From positions 288 to 30,118 of the forward strand of contig CAJTQM010000006.1 in the NCBI GenBank assembly GCA_910578255.1: DNA of 29,831 bases, read 5' to 3'. The notes below the pieces were generated by a model. The model made no database searches. It had not been told where the DNA came from and saw nothing but the letters and a program-made list of their open reading frames with translations. The DNA comes from an uncultured Oscillospiraceae bacterium (GTDB lineage Bacteria; Bacillota; Clostridia; Oscillospirales; Ruminococcaceae). Within the stretch, counting starts at the first letter, position 1; each line of letters starts with the position of its first letter. The translations under genes and the position numbers were made by a program. Below, piece by piece: positions 1 through 7,088 of this stretch.

Positions 1-84
1 GTCCAGTTGGCTGAGGGGGTGACCTTCAGCGGTCGATTCTTCTTTTTGAAGGATCAGTTTACCAAAATTAAGGAGGAAATTCCA

Positions 85-1050
85 ATGGCTTGTTGTCCGA
101 AATCCATCATTGAAGATGTCTTGAAGAAGCATGACAAAATTACCCATGTGTATTTTGTTGCTTGCGGTGGTTCTTACGCTGGTTTGTATCCTGCAAAATA
201 TTTCCTGCAGAGCGAAGCGAAAGATCTGATTATTGGTCATTATTCTTCTAACGAATTCTGCCATGCTACTCCGAAGGCTTTAGGCAAAGATTCTATCGTT
301 ATTACTCAGTCCTTCTCCGGTACCACTCCTGAGACGGTAAAAGCCGCTGGTATTGCCCAGGAGGCTGGTGCGGCTTCTATCGCTGTCACTTATGATGCGG
401 AGAGCCCCTTGGCGAAAAATGGTGATCATGTTGTCACCTATGGTACCACCAAGGATGCAAACGATAACGGTCATGCAAAAGCCCTGTGGCTGGCTGTTGA
501 GATTCTGAAGCAGACCGAGGGTTATGATCATTACGATGCCTTCATGGCTTCCTATGAGAAATATAACGAGATTGTTCCGGCTGCGAAGGAGAAATTTGCT
601 CCTACCGCTAAGGCTTGGGCTGATAAGTACGGCGAAGAGAAACTCATTTATGTTATGGGTTCCGGCCCCAACTTTGGCGTTACCTATTCTTACGCGATCT
701 GCCTGCTGCAGGAGATGCAGTGGATTCATTCTTCTGCGATTCATTCCGGTGAGTACTTCCATGGCCCGTTCGAGATCACCGATAAGGATGTTCCCTTTAT
801 CATGATGATGAGCACCGGCCGTACCCGTGCGTTGGATCAGAGAGCGCTGGACTTCCTGCACAGATTTGGCGAGAAGATCATGGTTCTGGACAACGAGGAA
901 ATGGGCCTGAATGCGCTGGATTCCAATGTTGCTGAGTTCTTCAACCAGATCTTTACCGCTGCTTTGCTGGATATGTTCTACATGGATCTGTGCGAAGTAA
1001 GAAAGCATCCGCGTCCCACCAGAAGATACATGTGGAAACTGAAATACTAA
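85..1050 (+). CDS. SIS-domain sugar-phosphate deglycase (FrlB/FraB-like), copy 1
   Basis: Predicted cytoplasmic SIS-fold enzyme of 321 residues in the family of fructoselysine-6-phosphate deglycase (FrlB) and its relative FraB, which split phosphorylated Amadori sugars into glucose-6-phosphate and an amine. Visible features are the sugar-phosphate loop VACGGSYAG near residues 27-35, ITQSFSGTTPETV near 75, and the SGEYFHGPFEI block. Glu210 and His226 have the 16-residue spacing of the catalytic Glu/His reported for FraB. The C-terminus RRYMWKLKY matches the RRYxxxLxY end of FrlB. I chose ATG 85 because AAGGAGG (70-76) precedes it; the frame stays open upstream to position 7 but lacks similarity there. 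Codons favour GCT, GGT, TCT and ACT, unlike the neighbours, which suggests high expression or a separate history. The natural substrate is unknown and no kinase or transporter is visible. A closely similar paralogue starts at 2511. Confidence 0.85.
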   Translation: MACCPKSIIEDVLKKHDKITHVYFVACGGSYAGLYPAKYFLQSEAKDLIIGHYSSNEFCHATPKALGKDSIVITQSFSGTTPETVKAAGIAQEAGAASIAVTYDAESPLAKNGDHVVTYGTTKDANDNGHAKALWLAVEILKQTEGYDHYDAFMASYEKYNEIVPAAKEKFAPTAKAWADKYGEEKLIYVMGSGPNFGVTYSYAICLLQEMQWIHSSAIHSGEYFHGPFEITDKDVPFIMMMSTGRTRALDQRALDFLHRFGEKIMVLDNEEMGLNALDSNVAEFFNQIFTAALLDMFYMDLCEVRKHPRPTRRYMWKLKY

Positions 1051-1126
1051 TCTTGCCTTTTTTAAACTACATAGCATAAGGCAAGAGCAGCTGTTTTGTT
1101 CCATGCATAACAAAGACTTCGTTTGT

Positions 1127-1168
1127 GAAAAAGGGTGTAACTCATTGATGTGGGTTACACCCTTTTCT
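1127..1168 (+). terminator. Rho-independent terminator after deglycase copy 1
   Basis: A 16-bp stem (1129-1144 with 1151-1166, one GT pair) is built on GGGTGTAAC/GTTACACCC and flanked by A4 and T4. It closes the first transcription unit. Confidence 0.8.
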
Positions 1169-1260
1169 CAAATAGGTAAAACCGCAGTTTTGGGATTTTT
1201 ATCGTCCGCAGCCGAATGTTTTTAATAAAGCGAATGAAAAGAAATGAGGTGCTATAGACC

Positions 1261-1878
1261 ATGAAGGTTTTAATGATCAACGGCAGCCCTCGAAAAGGGG
1301 GAAATACCCGCCTTGCTTTAGGTGAGATGGAAAAAGTATTTCATGAGAAAGGCGTCGAAACAGAGATTTTACAGATTGGGAATGAAGATATCAGAGGGTG
1401 TACCGCATGCCTTTTTTGCAAAAAGAACGGAAAATGCGTGTTGGATGATATGGTGAACCAGGCGGCTCCCAAGCTTGAGGAATGTTCCGGTCTGGTGGTG
1501 GCAAGCCCGGTGTACTACGCTTCGGCCAACGGCACCCTGATTTCCTTTTTGGACCGGCTTTTCTACAGCACGGGCTTTGACAAGTCCATGAAGGTTGGCG
1601 CCAGCGTTGCGGTGGCCCGGCGGGGCGGTCTGTCCGCCACCTTTGACCAGCTGAACAAGTATTTTACCATTTCCGGCATGCCGGTGGCCTCCAGCCAGTA
1701 TTGGAACAGCGTTCACGGCGCCGCGCCGGGCGAGGCGGCGCAGGATGAAGAGGGCTTACAGATTATGCGGGTTCTTGCCAGGAATATGACCTTTTTGATG
1801 CAGAGCATTGCGCTGGGCAAGGAAAAGTATGGCCTTCCCGAAAAAGAAGCGCCCTGCCGGACCAATTTCATCCGATAA
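1261..1878 (+). CDS. Flavodoxin-fold NAD(P)H-dependent FMN reductase family protein
   Basis: A 205-residue protein of the NADPH-dependent FMN reductase / iron-sulfur flavoprotein-like family, expected to bind FMN and carry out cytoplasmic electron transfer. The N-terminus MKVLMINGSPRKGGNT is the phosphate-binding loop. CTACLFCKKNGKCVLDDM (about residues 47-64) is the family's Cys-rich segment with the DDM tripeptide, and ASPVYYASANG (about 81-91) is the second flavin-contact loop. Length is normal. A modest GAGGTG lies upstream of ATG 1261. The gene sits between two deglycase paralogues and a terminator separates it from copy 1. The electron acceptor cannot be deduced. Confidence 0.85.
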   Translation: MKVLMINGSPRKGGNTRLALGEMEKVFHEKGVETEILQIGNEDIRGCTACLFCKKNGKCVLDDMVNQAAPKLEECSGLVVASPVYYASANGTLISFLDRLFYSTGFDKSMKVGASVAVARRGGLSATFDQLNKYFTISGMPVASSQYWNSVHGAAPGEAAQDEEGLQIMRVLARNMTFLMQSIALGKEKYGLPEKEAPCRTNFIR

Positions 1879-1914
1879 TGCGTGTTATCACGATAACGAT
1901 AGGGGGAATACTCG

Positions 1915-2181
1915 ATGGACGAAACGCGTATTCTGCAAAAAGCGATTGATCAATGGGGAGAGGACGCCCAGTTCAAGATGGTCTTGGAAGAAATGTCCGA
2001 ACTACAAAAGGAAATCTGCAAGAGGTGGCGGGGCAAGGACAACCGGGATGCCATCGCTGAGGAAACAGCGGATGTGGAAATCATGCTGGACCAGCTGAAA
2101 CGGATGCTGGGCATCCAGGAGAAAGTCCAGGCATACCGAAAGAAAAAGCTGGCGCGCTTGCAGGAAAGATTAGAAGAATAG
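1915..2181 (+). CDS. MazG-like nucleotide pyrophosphohydrolase domain protein
   Basis: A small 88-residue all-alpha protein of the MazG/NTP-PPase superfamily, which hydrolyses nucleoside triphosphates to monophosphates and pyrophosphate. The metal-binding signature EExxE...ExxD is visible as EEMSELQKE (about residues 25-33) followed by EETADVEIMLDQL (about 48-60). An AGGGGG site precedes ATG 1915, and the gene lies 36 bases after the flavoprotein gene, so the two are probably co-transcribed. The single-domain size resembles stand-alone MazG-like proteins of phages and Firmicutes. Substrate preference is unknown. Confidence 0.8.
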   Translation: MDETRILQKAIDQWGEDAQFKMVLEEMSELQKEICKRWRGKDNRDAIAEETADVEIMLDQLKRMLGIQEKVQAYRKKKLARLQERLEE

Positions 2182-2368
2182 GTCGTGAAGGAAGACTCGA
2201 ATCGACTGGTTTTTGTCTTCTGTCGGCTTTTTGTCCAGCCTTAAAAAATGCTCAAGGGGAATGGGTCAAAGAAGTTTTTGCAATTTTTGACTGATTAGAC
2301 ATAATTTTTCCTTTTTAAGCTTAGAAAGTAGTGGAAGACACAAATCGCTTTTTTCTCGAAAGAGGTTA

Positions 2369-2397
2369 TTTACAAAAGAGAAAAGATGTGATATTAT
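2369..2397 (+). promoter_or_regulatory. Vegetative (sigma-A type) promoter for deglycase copy 2
   Basis: TTTACA (2369-2374), a 17-base spacer and TATTAT (2392-2397). The predicted start near 2404 gives a leader of about 107 bases before ATG 2511. Confidence 0.75.
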
Positions 2398-2403
2398 AAC
2401 GTC

Positions 2404-2510
2404 ATAGGATAACCCTTGTGGTTATAGGGTATCCGGTAATCGGAGTGATTCTCTGGTGGTACGGACCCAGCGGGTGCGTGCAGTTTACCAAAATTAAGGA
2501 GGAAATTCAA
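2404..2510 (+). promoter_or_regulatory. Structured leader of deglycase copy 2
   Basis: The predicted untranslated leader opens with an imperfect hairpin (GGATAACCC about 2408-2416 pairing with GGGTATCC about 2427-2434, one bulge). It ends in a 28-base block (2481-2508) identical to 55-82 in front of copy 1 and containing the ribosome site. I did not recognise a known riboswitch class. Confidence 0.4.
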
Positions 2511-3485
2511 ATGGCTTGTTGTCCAAAATCCATCATCGCCGACATTCTCAAAGCCCGTGAAGACAAAGGCGGCATCGTAAACGTGTATTACGTGGCCTGC
2601 GGCGGTTCTTATGCCGGCCTGCATCCGGGTAAATTCTTTTTGCAGAGCGAAGCGAAAAAAGTGACGGTCGATCACTACACCGCCAACGAGTTCTGCCATG
2701 CCACGCCTAAGGCGCTGGGAGTAAACTCCATCGTAATCACCCAGTCCCATTCCGGTACCACTCCCGAGACGGTAAAAGCTGCTGAAATTGCCCAGAAAGC
2801 CGGCGCCGCTTCGGTTGTCATCACCTTTGACGATCAAAGCCCCTTGGCGAAAAACGGCGACTATGTACTGAAATACGAGGCGAAGGCTACCGCCGATATG
2901 ACCGGTATGGCTTTTGGTCTAAAACTGGCCGTTGAAATCCTTAACCAGATTGAGGGTTATGAGAATTACGACGAGATGGTGAACGGCTTTGACCGCATCG
3001 ACGGCATTGTTAAGCACTCCAAAGAGTTCTTGACCCCCAGAGCGAAGGTATTTGCCGAGCAGTATAAAGACGAGAAACTGATCTACATGATGGGTTCCGG
3101 CGCGAACTACTGTGTCGCTTACTCCTTTGCCATCTGCCTGCTGATGGAGATGCAGTGGGTCAATTCCTCCGCCATCCATTCCGGCGAGTACTTCCATGGC
3201 CCGTTTGAGATCACCGACCGTGAGACTCCCTTCATCATTCTGATGAGCGAAGGCCGCACCCGTCCGCTGGATCAAAGAGCGTTGGATTTCCTCAACAGAT
3301 TTGCGGAAAAGGTTATTGTTCTCGACGCGAAAGAGTTGGGTCTGGAGACCATCGACGATAAAGTTTCCGAGTTTTTTAACCCGCTTTTGATGGGCGCTGC
3401 TTTGGGCTGCTACTCCTATGAGTTGTCCATTGCGAGAAAACATCCGCTGTCTTGCAGAAGATACATGTGGAAACTGAAATACTAA
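2511..3485 (+). CDS. SIS-domain sugar-phosphate deglycase (FrlB/FraB-like), copy 2
   Basis: A 324-residue paralogue of the protein encoded at 85-1050, sharing by eye roughly two thirds of residues. It has the same MACCPKSII start, VACGGSYAG loop (about residues 28-36), SHSGTTPETVKAAEIAQ block and SGEYFHGPFEI motif. Glu213 and His229 keep the 16-residue spacing of the FraB catalytic pair, so it should be an active deglycase or aldose-ketose type SIS enzyme acting on a phosphorylated amino-sugar. The start at 2511 follows AAGGAGG; the frame runs upstream to 2418, but that part is leader. Its codons are GC-rich like most of the window, in contrast to copy 1. The gene has its own promoter at 2369-2397 and a terminator at 3527-3568. 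The divergent middle (about 130-185) suggests the two copies handle different substrates. Confidence 0.85.
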   Translation: MACCPKSIIADILKAREDKGGIVNVYYVACGGSYAGLHPGKFFLQSEAKKVTVDHYTANEFCHATPKALGVNSIVITQSHSGTTPETVKAAEIAQKAGAASVVITFDDQSPLAKNGDYVLKYEAKATADMTGMAFGLKLAVEILNQIEGYENYDEMVNGFDRIDGIVKHSKEFLTPRAKVFAEQYKDEKLIYMMGSGANYCVAYSFAICLLMEMQWVNSSAIHSGEYFHGPFEITDRETPFIILMSEGRTRPLDQRALDFLNRFAEKVIVLDAKELGLETIDDKVSEFFNPLLMGAALGCYSYELSIARKHPLSCRRYMWKLKY

Positions 3486-3526
3486 TCCACAGATTTTTTT
3501 GATATACCGGTTTCCTGATTGATCTT

Positions 3527-3568
3527 AAAAGCCTGGCGTCTGTCTTTTAAGCAGAGCCAGGCTTTTTT
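3527..3568 (+). terminator. Rho-independent terminator after deglycase copy 2
   Basis: Perfect 11-bp stem AAAAGCCTGGC (3527-3537) / GCCAGGCTTTT (3556-3566) with a T6 run. It lies only 35 bases before the next start codon. Confidence 0.85.
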
Positions 3569-3602
3569 GAATCGGAAAACGCGTTGGAAAGGAGAGGTTT
3601 AT

Positions 3603-4070
3603 ATGAGGCGAAAGGATCGGGAAGTAACAAAAGTTGAGGAGCAACTGTCCATTTTAAACGACTGTAAGGTTTGCCGGATCGCCGTACAGGACGCGCAGGG
3701 ACTTTATATCGTACCGCTGAATTTTGGCTATTCCTATGAAGAGGGTCGCCTGACGCTGTACTTTCACAGCGCTTTGTCGGGCAGAAAGATCCGCGCCATT
3801 GAAGAAAATGGGGCAGTTGCCTTTGAAATGGACTGCCGGCATCGTTTAATTGAGGCGGAAGACGCCTGCAAATACGGATACGCTTTCGGCAGCATCATCG
3901 GCAGCGGGACCGCCTCCATCGTACAGGATACAAAAGAAAAGCAAAAAGCGCTTTCTCTGCTGATGAAGCATCAGACCGGAAAGGATTTTGTCTTCGGCAG
4001 CCGGCAGGCAGACGCGGTAACGGTTTTTCAATTGGACGTAGCCGCTTTCAGCGTGAAAGAGCATCGCTAA
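3603..4070 (+). CDS. Pyridoxamine 5'-phosphate oxidase-fold flavoprotein (NimA-like)
   Basis: A 155-residue split-barrel protein of the PNPOx-like, NimA-type family, whose members bind FMN, F420 or heme. After CKVCRIAVQDAQGLYIVPLNFGYSYEEGR it runs LTLYFHSALSGRKIRAI (about residues 50-70), the usual flavin-phosphate region, then AVAFEMDC and a C-terminal barrel half. I took ATG 3603 because AAAGGAGAGG stands just before it; an in-frame start at 3519 would translate through the terminator. No promoter fits between the terminator and the start, so expression may depend on read-through. The reaction is unknown; related proteins are annotated as nitroimidazole resistance or general stress flavoproteins. 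Confidence 0.8.
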   Translation: MRRKDREVTKVEEQLSILNDCKVCRIAVQDAQGLYIVPLNFGYSYEEGRLTLYFHSALSGRKIRAIEENGAVAFEMDCRHRLIEAEDACKYGYAFGSIIGSGTASIVQDTKEKQKALSLLMKHQTGKDFVFGSRQADAVTVFQLDVAAFSVKEHR

Positions 4071-4090
4071 GGGCGATATCCCCGCTTTGG

Positions 4091-4119
4091 TTGACTTTTG
4101 CGCTGTTTCGTGCTACCCT
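4091..4119 (+). promoter_or_regulatory. Promoter for the peroxiredoxin-like gene
   Basis: TTGACT (4091-4096), 17-base spacer, TACCCT (4114-4119) with an extended TGC just before the -10 element. Confidence 0.6.
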
Positions 4120-4220
4120 AAAAGTGGTAAAAAATGAGAGGATGCTAAAAGCTGTCTCGATGTTCAAAAATCAGGGCGGGTGACGCTTTGAAATAATTTT
4201 TAGTGAAGAGGAGAAGATGA

Positions 4221-4781
4221 ATGGCAAAAATCAATGTTGGCGAAAAGATGGAAAATTTCGTGTTCGATACCCCTTATAAAAGAGGGATGGACCTGCAAAC
4301 GGTTGTAAACGGCAAAAAGACAGGACTGCTGTTTTCCCGGTATTATGGCTGTTCCCTGTGCCGCTACGATATGATTCAGCTGAAAGAGCAGTATGACAAA
4401 ATCACCGCCACCGGCGGCCAGGTGGTGTTTGTGCTTCAGTCCGACCCGGACCTGCTGGCCCGCAATTTCACCGAAACGGAGTATCCCTTCTGGGTGATCG
4501 CCGACCCGGAGCAGAAAATTTACAAGGCGCTGTCCATCGATCCGGCGACCTCGATTAAAGATGCCATCGACGAAAAGGCGCTGAAGAAGATTCAGGCTGC
4601 AAGAAAATTGGGATTGGAACATGGCGAGTACGAGGGGAACGAGGACCAGCTTCCGGCGGCGTTTGTCATCGAGCCGGACCTGACCGTGACCTATGCTCAT
4701 TATGCCAAAACCGCTGGAGACATTCCGGACGTGGACGAATTTGCCGAACTTTTGGCCAAAGAGTGTTGCTGCTGTAAATAA
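4221..4781 (+). CDS. AhpC/TSA-type peroxiredoxin-like protein with a Cys4 tail
   Basis: A 186-residue thioredoxin-fold protein of the AhpC/TSA / peroxiredoxin-like group, probably a cytoplasmic thiol peroxidase or redox protein. RYYGCSLCRYDM places a CxxC at Cys44 and Cys47, at the end of the first strand where a peroxidatic cysteine would sit. Further along are VVFVLQSDPDLLARNF (about 74-89), PFWVIADPEQKIYKAL and a late strand AAFVIEPDLTVTYAHYA. The C-terminus is unusual: four consecutive cysteines before a final lysine (182-185), which could be a resolving, metal-binding or sulfur-carrying tail. A GAGGAG site precedes ATG 4221. A convincing promoter lies upstream and a terminator directly follows the stop codon. 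It is most similar to proteins annotated simply as 'AhpC/TSA family'; the substrate is unknown. Confidence 0.75.
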   Translation: MAKINVGEKMENFVFDTPYKRGMDLQTVVNGKKTGLLFSRYYGCSLCRYDMIQLKEQYDKITATGGQVVFVLQSDPDLLARNFTETEYPFWVIADPEQKIYKALSIDPATSIKDAIDEKALKKIQAARKLGLEHGEYEGNEDQLPAAFVIEPDLTVTYAHYAKTAGDIPDVDEFAELLAKECCCCK

Positions 4782-4785
4782 GAAC

Positions 4786-4826
4786 GAGGGGAGCCGGTGT
4801 GTAAGGCAGCGGCTCTCCCTTTTTTA
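4786..4826 (+). terminator. Rho-independent terminator after the peroxiredoxin-like gene
   Basis: Stem GGGAGCCG (about 4789-4796) with CGGCTCTCC (4810-4818), one GT pair, then T6. The next ribosome site (AAGGAG) starts immediately after the T run. Confidence 0.8.
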
Positions 4827-4835
4827 AGGAGAAGG

Positions 4836-5417
4836 ATGAATATAGAGATCTTTTGTACAAATTACAATCAGGCGCCGGAAGCGCTTCAGTGGGAAATCGC
4901 AGCTTTGTTAGATAAAATCTGGCCGGACAGCGCGTTTCGGGCCGGAAAGCTGCTCTTGACCCACCGGCCGGAACTCAATGCCCAATCGGTCTTATGCCGC
5001 TGCGGCGAAAGGCTGGTAGGCTATGCCGGGGTTGTGCAAAAGACGGTCCGGATTGGTGAGTCGAATTTTATCGCTGCGGGACTTTCCTGCGTTGCCTCTG
5101 ACCCGGACTGGCGCGGCCGGGGCGTTGGCAAACGTATTGTCCGGTCGGCGACCCAATGGGTGCAAGGCCAACCGCAGATTGATTTAGGGGTTTTTACCTG
5201 TCATCCGACCCTGTCCGGCTTTTACCGAATGGCCGGCGGTTGGCAGGTACAGCCCCAGGCGGTTTTATTGGGAAGTGAGGATCCGGAAGGCTTGTCCAGT
5301 AAATCTTTGGGGGTGGATGTTCTCATGCGTCCCTTTTCGAAAATCGCGACGGAAAACTGGGATTGGATCCGTCGGGCGACCATCCAGCTGGCACTGCCTG
5401 TAGGAGATTTCTGGTGA
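4836..5417 (+). CDS. GNAT family N-acetyltransferase
   Basis: A 193-residue single-domain GNAT, expected to transfer an acetyl group from acetyl-CoA to an amine. Motif A is clear: LSCVASDPDWRGRGVGKRIVRSA (about residues 85-107), with the acetyl-CoA pyrophosphate-binding RGRGVG turn. A strand-loop before it (LVGYAGVVQKTV) and the GFYRMAGGW segment after it complete the fold. The layout loosely resembles AAC(2')-type aminoglycoside acetyltransferases, but nothing here proves that substrate. ATG 4836 is preceded by AAGGAGAAGG; the in-frame codon at 4797 lies inside the terminator hairpin. There is no room for a promoter between that terminator and the start, so transcription probably depends on read-through from the peroxiredoxin-like gene. 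Confidence 0.8.
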   Translation: MNIEIFCTNYNQAPEALQWEIAALLDKIWPDSAFRAGKLLLTHRPELNAQSVLCRCGERLVGYAGVVQKTVRIGESNFIAAGLSCVASDPDWRGRGVGKRIVRSATQWVQGQPQIDLGVFTCHPTLSGFYRMAGGWQVQPQAVLLGSEDPEGLSSKSLGVDVLMRPFSKIATENWDWIRRATIQLALPVGDFW

Positions 5418-5438
5418 TACACGCTTGCGTACAGTCCC

Positions 5439-5479
5439 AAAAGCAATGTCCTGTTTTAGAATGGGACATTGCTTTTTTT
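5439..5479 (+). terminator. Rho-independent terminator after the GNAT gene
   Basis: Perfect 13-bp stem AAAAGCAATGTCC (5439-5451) / GGACATTGCTTTT (5464-5476) with a T7 run. Confidence 0.9.
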
Positions 5480-5544
5480 AAGGAGAGCAGTTTCTTTTGA
5501 GAACTGCATTTTTGGGGTGAAAGGAAATAATTTCGGGAATACAA

Positions 5545-5573
5545 TAGATTTTTGCAGGAGAATATCGTATAAT
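5545..5573 (+). promoter_or_regulatory. Possible promoter of the exopolysaccharide operon
   Basis: A perfect TATAAT stands at 5568-5573, but the -35 at 17-base spacing (TAGATT, 5545-5550) is poor, so an activator may be needed. The leader down to 5694 holds small hairpins: GCCATG/CATGGC about 5587-5604, TTTCTT/AAGAAA at 5642-5656 and ATCTGC/GCAGAT at 5660-5679. I matched no riboswitch class there. Confidence 0.4.
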
Positions 5574-5694
5574 ACAAATATATACGGCCATGAAAAAACA
5601 TGGCTTGTGTGGTTTTTGAAATGGAAGTTCCCTTGATATGGTTTCTTTATAAGAAAAGCATCTGCTAAGGATTGCAGATTTCAGGAGGACGTTT

Positions 5695-7086
5695 ATGATT
5701 CGGGAAAATGAGGCGCTGCTGAACCGATTAAATATCATGACCGATTTGGCGGCTTTGTTTCTTTCTGTTTTTCTCAGCTATGGGATTCGTTTTTATATTT
5801 TTAACGCGGCCTCGGAAAATCACCTGCTGCTTTCCGCTTACATGCTGTTTGTGTTGGCGTTGGTGCCGTTTTACTACCTGGTTTTAAACGCCTTTGATTT
5901 AATTAACGTCTTTACCTCCCGTTCCTTCGGCGAAGAGATTGTCCGGCTGATTCAGGCCAATACGGTGATGGCGGGAATCATCACAGCGATTTTGTTCGCT
6001 TTGAAGTGGAATCTTCTGTCCCGCTGGGTGATGGTGCAGTATTTTTTCATCAGTACGCTTTTTTTAATCGGAAAACACTGGCTGGTAGACCGCCTGCGCC
6101 GGAAAGGCTATCATAAAAAAACACTGATTATTTTAGGATCCGGCGATTCGGCGAAGGATTATCTTGAGACAATTTGCACCCAAAAGGGACATGTTTACGA
6201 ATATCTGGGGTATATTTCCGGAAAAGCCCAGCTGGACGGAACTTATCTGGGCGGATACGACCGGCTGTTCGAGGTTTTAAACGAGCGAAAGCCCAACGAG
6301 TTGATCTGCGCGTTGGATATTTCGGAGGCGTCCTATTTAGAGCAGATTATGTCCGACTGCGAAAGAACCGGGACAAAGGTCTCCATCATCCCTTTTTGCT
6401 ACAGATATATCCCCAGCTGCCCGTCGATTGATCAGATTGACCGCATCCCGCTGATCAATATTCGCAAAATCCCTTTGGACAATTATGCCAACGCTTTTCT
6501 CAAGCGGGCGATGGATTTTTTCGGCTCCCTTGTTCTGATGATTCTTCTTTCGCCGGTTTTTCTGGTAACTGCCATCGGCGTGAAAATCAGTTCACCTGGG
6601 CCGGTGATTTTTAAGCAGGAACGAGTGGGACTTAATAAGGAACTGTTTATGATGTACAAGTTTCGCTCCATGGTGGTAAACAATCAGTCGGATACGGCGT
6701 GGAGCACCAACGAGGACCCGAGAAAAACAAAATTTGGCGCGTTTATCCGCAAGTTTTCCATCGACGAACTGCCGCAGCTTTACAACGTGTTCAAAGGGGA
6801 TATGAGTCTGGTTGGGCCCCGCCCGGAACTGCCGTATTTTGTAAAGAGTTTTCAAAACAGCGTTCCTTTGTATATGGTTAAGCATCAGGTTAAGCCGGGT
6901 ATCACCGGTTTGGCGCAGGTAAAGGGGTACCGGGGGGATACGTCGATCCCTAAGCGGGTGGAGTGGGATATTCACTACATCGAAAACTGGAGTCTGCTTT
7001 TGGATATCAAGATCCTATTCCAGACCGTTTTTAAGGGCCTGCGCAACGAGGAAGTATTACCGACCGGTGAAAAAAAGGAGAAATAA
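5695..7086 (+). CDS. Undecaprenyl-phosphate sugar phosphotransferase (initiating PGT, WbaP-like)
   Basis: A 463-residue polyprenyl-phosphate hexose-1-phosphate transferase, the membrane enzyme that starts exopolysaccharide repeat synthesis by moving a sugar-phosphate from a UDP-sugar to undecaprenyl phosphate. The N-terminal half has about four membrane segments (residues 15-125) and a Rossmann-like CoA-binding_3 domain from KTLIILGSGDSAKDYL (about 143-158). The C-terminal half is the catalytic bacterial sugar-transferase domain: KRAMDFFGSLVLMILLSPVF (re-entrant helix), SPGPVIFKQERVG, MYKFRSM, FSIDELPQLYNVFKGDMSLVGPRPE and KPGITGLAQV. Length is normal for the family. CAGGAGG precedes ATG 5695. 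The stop lies two bases before the next gene, so this is the first gene of a three-gene operon. Which sugar is transferred cannot be read from sequence. Confidence 0.93.
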   Translation: MIRENEALLNRLNIMTDLAALFLSVFLSYGIRFYIFNAASENHLLLSAYMLFVLALVPFYYLVLNAFDLINVFTSRSFGEEIVRLIQANTVMAGIITAILFALKWNLLSRWVMVQYFFISTLFLIGKHWLVDRLRRKGYHKKTLIILGSGDSAKDYLETICTQKGHVYEYLGYISGKAQLDGTYLGGYDRLFEVLNERKPNELICALDISEASYLEQIMSDCERTGTKVSIIPFCYRYIPSCPSIDQIDRIPLINIRKIPLDNYANAFLKRAMDFFGSLVLMILLSPVFLVTAIGVKISSPGPVIFKQERVGLNKELFMMYKFRSMVVNNQSDTAWSTNEDPRKTKFGAFIRKFSIDELPQLYNVFKGDMSLVGPRPELPYFVKSFQNSVPLYMVKHQVKPGITGLAQVKGYRGDTSIPKRVEWDIHYIENWSLLLDIKILFQTVFKGLRNEEVLPTGEKKEK

Positions 7087-7088
7087 CA

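Noticed and set aside
280..1113. 277-codon open frame on the minus strand
   Set aside because: It is the antisense shadow of deglycase copy 1, has no ribosome site, and its product resembles no family; the plus-strand frame has clear SIS motifs.
1106..1228. About 40-codon frame starting at the ATG near 1104
   Set aside because: It runs through the terminator hairpin and has no ribosome site.
2189..2220. GAAGAC/GTCTTC stem after the MazG-like gene as a terminator
   Set aside because: Only a 6-bp stem with a large loop and no T run following it.
2404..2510. glmS-type ribozyme or known riboswitch before the SIS gene
   Set aside because: I looked for conserved glmS, ykkC and fluoride motif cores and found none; only a simple hairpin is visible.
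5480..5694. Cyclic-di-GMP riboswitch in the exopolysaccharide leader
   Set aside because: The conserved GEMM core sequences are missing; only small local hairpins can be drawn.
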